This document shows positions 60,855-64,000 of a stretch of DNA of 64,000 nt, one piece after another (positions within the stretch are counted from its first letter, which is position 1; the number at the start of each line of letters is the position of its first letter). A program made the position numbers and the translations under genes. The stretch covers positions 124,001 to 188,000 of the forward strand of contig NZ_KB894685.1 in NCBI RefSeq assembly GCF_000374565.1, written 5' to 3'. The notes beneath the pieces are model-generated. The model did not search any database. It saw nothing but the letters and a program-made list of their open reading frames with translations, and had not been told where the DNA came from. This stretch comes from Siminovitchia fordii DSM 16014 = CIP 108821. GTDB lineage: Bacteria > Bacillota > Bacilli > Bacillales > Bacillaceae_C.

Positions 60855-61799
60855 CTAAGTATTTTCGGTAAGTTTAAAATCATTGCTGTGAAGCATCATT
60901 AAATCATTCCGGTTGAGATGTGGCTCTGCCAAAAGTCTCATCGCCTGCGATCTCACAGCTTTCTCGATTATGTTCCGGACGTATCTTCCATTTGAAAATG
61001 AAGGCATACTCCTTGCCTTCACATATATCAGATGATCCTTTAATTTTGAACCCGCTTCCCGGCTCAATTCGTATTGTTTTTCTTTTAACATTCGGCCGGC
61101 TATTTCCATTAGTTCGTTTACCGAGTAATCGGGAAACTCGAACACAAGCGGAAAACGCGACTGAAGTCCTGGATTCAAACTCAGAAAATAGTCCATTTCT
61201 TTTGAGTAACCCGCCAATATCAGGATGAATGTATGCTGCTTATCCTCCATATGTTTGACGAGTGTATCAATCGCCTCTTTTCCAAAATCTTTTTCACCGC
61301 CACGCCCAAGAGAATACGCCTCATCTATGAATAAAATTCCTCCCGCTGCCTTTTTAACCAGATCACGGGTTTTTTGAGCTGTGTGACCGATATATTCCCC
61401 GACTAGATCAGCTCTTTCTGCTTCAATTAAATGCCCCTTGGGCAAGACTCCCATCTTTTGAAAAAGCTTTCCAATCAGGCGGGCAACAGTGGTTTTTCCT
61501 GTTCCCGGATTCCCCTTGAACATCATATGAAGGGCTTGTGGGCTCGTCTTCAGACCTGCGGCCTCCCGCTTCTTATTAATATATATCCAGGCATACACTT
61601 CTTTTAAAGTCTTTTTCACTTCCTGCATGCCTACAAGTGCACTCATTTCCTCTTCAATTTCTCTTAATATGGCGTGCTGGCTTGGCAAAGAATTCGAAGT
61701 AGCCGGCCTTCCCTCAATCTTTTTAGCTTTATCGCGTTTCTGCACATTGAGCATTATACTGATCTGTCCGTTATTTTTCATCTTGATTGGTTCATCCAC
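60855..61799 (-). CDS. spoVK: Stage V sporulation protein K (AAA ATPase)
   Basis: SpoVK is a CbxX/CfxQ-type AAA ATPase needed for spore maturation in the mother cell. The 314 aa product has Walker A GNPGTGKT at 96-103, Walker B GGILFIDEAYSL near 153-164 and the CbxX signature GYSKEMDYFLSLNPGLQSRF. The start is GTG behind GAGGTGAGGAG. In B. subtilis spoVK also lies upstream of hflX. A sigma-E-dependent promoter is expected but I could not pick it out with confidence. Confidence 0.93.
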   Translation of the reverse strand: MDEPIKMKNNGQISIMLNVQKRDKAKKIEGRPATSNSLPSQHAILREIEEEMSALVGMQEVKKTLKEVYAWIYINKKREAAGLKTSPQALHMMFKGNPGTGKTTVARLIGKLFQKMGVLPKGHLIEAERADLVGEYIGHTAQKTRDLVKKAAGGILFIDEAYSLGRGGEKDFGKEAIDTLVKHMEDKQHTFILILAGYSKEMDYFLSLNPGLQSRFPLVFEFPDYSVNELMEIAGRMLKEKQYELSREAGSKLKDHLIYVKARSMPSFSNGRYVRNIIEKAVRSQAMRLLAEPHLNRNDLMMLHSNDFKLTENT

Positions 61800-61932
61800 A
61801 GCTCCTCACCTCTCATTCAGACACAGTATACGCCCAATTATGTATTTATGTTCCTAGAACTAAGCTCCGGCTTATTTCATTATATTCGTCAGCACTATAT
61901 ATGATTACTTATGTGCTTTCCCAAAGCCTTTT

Positions 61933-63717
61933 TCAATGGTTGATAAGCGGCCTTTCTCCTTTGGTGCTTAGCCCGTATTTCTTCAATTTTCTGATCACGG
62001 TTGTCTGATTCACCTTCAGAGCTGCAGCTATTTTCCTAGAGGTCTTGTATTTCTCAATCGCCGTTTTCAATAGCTGCTTTTCAACGCTTTCTACTGCATC
62101 ATTTAAGGGAACGATCCCTTTCATGACCACAAGAGGTTTTCCATTGCCACTCTTGACCTCATCAGGCAAACAATCCATATAAACCATATCCGTACCAGAA
62201 GTCACAACAAGCTGCTCGATCATGTTCTCAAGCTCACGTACATTTCCCGGCCAACTGTATGTCCGAAGCTCGGCAAGCGATTCATCGGAGATGATAACCT
62301 TGCGGTTATATTTTTTATTGAATTTTTTTAAGAACATTTGGATGAGAAAAGGAATATCTTCACTGCGCTTTCTAAGCGGCAATATGTTGAGAGGAACAAC
62401 ATGAAGCCGATAATAAAGATCCTCACGAAACAACCCTTTTTCCATCAGCGCCTTTAATTCTTTATTCGTGGCCGATATGATCCGGATATCGACTTTTCTT
62501 AATTTGTTACCCCCCACTCTCCGGAATGTCTTTTCCTGTACAAGGTGTAACAGTTTCACCTGTACCTCAAGAGGAAGCTCTCCTACTTCATCAAGAAAAA
62601 GCGTACCACCATCTGCCATCTCTACAAGACCAGCTTTCCCTTTTGACTGTGCCCCGGTAAAGGCACCTGCTTCATAACCAAACAGTTCCGCCTCAATGAG
62701 TGACAAAGGAATTGCCCCACAGTTAACTGGAACGAAAGCTTTGGTTTTCCTTAAGCTCTCATCATGAATCATTTTGGCAAGTATCCCTTTTCCGACTCCT
62801 GATTCTCCCTGAATAAGAATTGTTGATTCTGTCACAGCGACTTTCATGGCCATATCGATCAAGCCAAGCATGTCATCATTGTTAGTAAACAACGGGCCTT
62901 TTCCCTTGTTGTTGTTCTTCCCTATTGCTCTTTCATTTATGATAGATTTTGCTACTTCCAGTTCATTCTGAAGCTTTACCAGCTCTGTCACATCTCTAGA
63001 ATTTGTGATCACACGATAAATATTACCGTCATGATCGAATAGGGGGATTCCGGTAGCAACTACCTGGACACCATTCGGGTATATCTGATTGGCGGATACC
63101 ATTCTTTTTTCTTTTAAAACATTAATTGTGACACTGTTGTTCACTAATCCCTTTTTTTCCAGATCGTAGATGCTTTTTCCTAAAAATCTTTCCTTTGGAA
63201 TGCCGGTCATCCTTTGACAAGCATCTGACACAAGCAAAACTTTACCATCACCATCCGTGACAAAAATCTCATCATAGGATGTATTCAGTATCTGCTCCAG
63301 CTCGATCACTTTTTTTTGTAAAATATTTATCTCCTCTTTTAATAACCCATTCATCCTTTCAGTGCTGACTAGCTGGTTTTGAAGCCAAATATTTCTGAGT
63401 TGTTCCTTATTATAGATTGAGATCCCGCCAGCAGTAGTCTCCGAGACAAGAAAAAACTCGGCAGAAAAAAAAGCTGAATTTTGAATTTCAGCTAATTCTT
63501 TCACCACTTTAAAGTTTTTATTACTGCTCAGACTGACAGGTGCTTCATCTCCATACAGAGCCAGCGCCCGCCAATAACCCGATTCGGTAATGATCCCCTC
63601 AATGGCTTCGTTTCCATCTCCTGTTAAAACAGCTGGAAAACCGGCTGTTTCAGCCAGTTTTCTCAGCTCTTTAAGCTGCATATCATTATGAATGAACGAA
63701 ACTGATTGCCCTGTCAT
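61933..63717 (-). CDS. Sigma-54-dependent transcription activator with PAS domain
   Basis: A 594 aa enhancer-binding activator. Its order is an N-terminal domain of unknown fold (about 1-110), a PAS domain (about 140-250) and an AAA+ domain. The AAA+ domain has Walker A GESGVGKG (304-311), the sigma-54 contact loop GAFTGA (351-356) and Walker B GTLFLDE (371-377). A C-terminal TyrR-like helix-turn-helix is at about 555-590 (SRKIAAALKVNQTTVIRKLK). All parts are intact, so it should activate a SigL promoter. It ends 14 bp after the oxidoreductase gene, a likely member of its regulon. Confidence 0.92.
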   Translation of the reverse strand: MTGQSVSFIHNDMQLKELRKLAETAGFPAVLTGDGNEAIEGIITESGYWRALALYGDEAPVSLSSNKNFKVVKELAEIQNSAFFSAEFFLVSETTAGGISIYNKEQLRNIWLQNQLVSTERMNGLLKEEINILQKKVIELEQILNTSYDEIFVTDGDGKVLLVSDACQRMTGIPKERFLGKSIYDLEKKGLVNNSVTINVLKEKRMVSANQIYPNGVQVVATGIPLFDHDGNIYRVITNSRDVTELVKLQNELEVAKSIINERAIGKNNNKGKGPLFTNNDDMLGLIDMAMKVAVTESTILIQGESGVGKGILAKMIHDESLRKTKAFVPVNCGAIPLSLIEAELFGYEAGAFTGAQSKGKAGLVEMADGGTLFLDEVGELPLEVQVKLLHLVQEKTFRRVGGNKLRKVDIRIISATNKELKALMEKGLFREDLYYRLHVVPLNILPLRKRSEDIPFLIQMFLKKFNKKYNRKVIISDESLAELRTYSWPGNVRELENMIEQLVVTSGTDMVYMDCLPDEVKSGNGKPLVVMKGIVPLNDAVESVEKQLLKTAIEKYKTSRKIAAALKVNQTTVIRKLKKYGLSTKGERPLINH

Positions 63718-63731
63718 AAAATCCTCTCTCC

Positions 63732-64000
63732 TTACAGACTTGCTGCATATTCAAAACCTTCCAATATAGCCTCTTCCACTGTGCGGGGAACCATACAGTC
63801 TCCGATTCTTTTAATATTGGAAAATTTCTGTCTCAATTCATTGTATAAACCCATTTCCTGAATGTGTCCATACGCCAGTACAAGAGTATCGGCTTCCTTC
63901 TCCATCTGTTGTCCTGTATAAATGTTTTCAAAAATAGTTTTTCCAGGTAAAGCTTTTAACAGCTTAAACTGTGGGGTCACAGTTACCCCCTTGATTGCCA
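63732..64000 (-). CDS. FAD/NADH:flavin oxidoreductase, C-terminal end (5' part beyond window)
   Basis: The frame enters from the right edge and shows the last 90 or so residues. It ends in GDCMVPRTVEEAILEGFEYA, the C-terminal signature of 2,4-dienoyl-CoA reductase (FadH)/trimethylamine-dehydrogenase-type enzymes, which carry FMN, 4Fe-4S and FAD domains. An internal GTG near 63980 is not the true start, because the frame continues to the window edge. It lies 14 bp before the sigma-54 activator gene on the same strand. Confidence 0.8.
   Translation of the reverse strand, partial: AIKGVTVTPQFKLLKALPGKTIFENIYTGQQMEKEADTLVLAYGHIQEMGLYNELRQKFSNIKRIGDCMVPRTVEEAILEGFEYAASL

Overview
The window is an AT-rich stretch of a spore-forming Bacillaceae chromosome. 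Sporulation and germination genes (spoVK, spoIIP, sirA, ytaF, a gerA-type operon, a Spo0E-like gene) are present. Two blocks follow the Bacillus subtilis order, lexA-yneA-yneB-ynzC-tkt-sirA-yneF and spoVK-hflX-ynbB-glnA. It is not B. subtilis itself: ccdA and yneI are missing beside ccdC, glnR is missing beside glnA, and several large accessory cassettes sit between the conserved genes. I saw no rRNA, tRNA or CRISPR array.

Layout. 0-3.5 kb: a Fur-controlled siderophore ABC operon (yclNOPQ). 3.8-7.4 kb: an EcsC-family protein and a PfeT-type metal-efflux ATPase with PerR-like and Fur-like sites upstream, then a gene-free stretch. 7.4-9.1 kb: an M-box (Mg2+) riboswitch, a possible 42-44 aa leader ORF and a frameshifted mgtE. 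9.2-16.5 kb: cell-envelope genes (LCP ligase, BcrC-type phosphatase) and a murein-peptide cassette (DUF3870, DUF819 transporter, ykfB, ykfC). 17-22 kb: sbcCD and a DUF1659/DUF2922/YvrJ micro-operon. 22-24.8 kb: yneK, paired crcB fluoride channels, a dead acetyltransferase gene, ccdC and a Spo0E-like gene. 24.8-29.4 kb: an accessory segment with an M20 amidohydrolase, diaminopropionate ammonia-lyase, a decayed ridA, an acetyltransferase and a tyrosine-recombinase remnant. 29.5-34.6 kb: the yneF-sirA-tkt-ynzC-yneB-yneA/lexA SOS block. 34.6-42.2 kb: spoIIP, DUF488, katE, an M14 carboxypeptidase, a KGG stress protein and ferritin. 42.2-48 kb: a six-gene xanthine dehydrogenase operon behind a purine-type riboswitch. 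48-53.5 kb: universal stress protein, panD and a gerA-type operon. 53.8-56 kb: a short-chain dehydrogenase, an IS-like inverted repeat, fosB and gene fragments. 56.3-61.8 kb: glnA-ynbB-hflX-spoVK. The right edge holds a sigma-54 activator and the end of an old-yellow-enzyme-type oxidoreductase.

The most striking item is the leader of the xanthine dehydrogenase operon. It has a consensus promoter, a purine-type aptamer with the cytosine that marks guanine-type recognition, and an intrinsic terminator whose 5' arm is the aptamer's own 3' P1 strand. Binding should therefore switch transcription ON. That suits substrate induction of a purine-catabolic enzyme and is opposite to the usual repressing guanine riboswitch. 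Other notable points are a LysM-less protein in the yneA position, glnA without glnR, an ORF between the M-box terminator and mgtE, and decayed ridA and mgtE genes.
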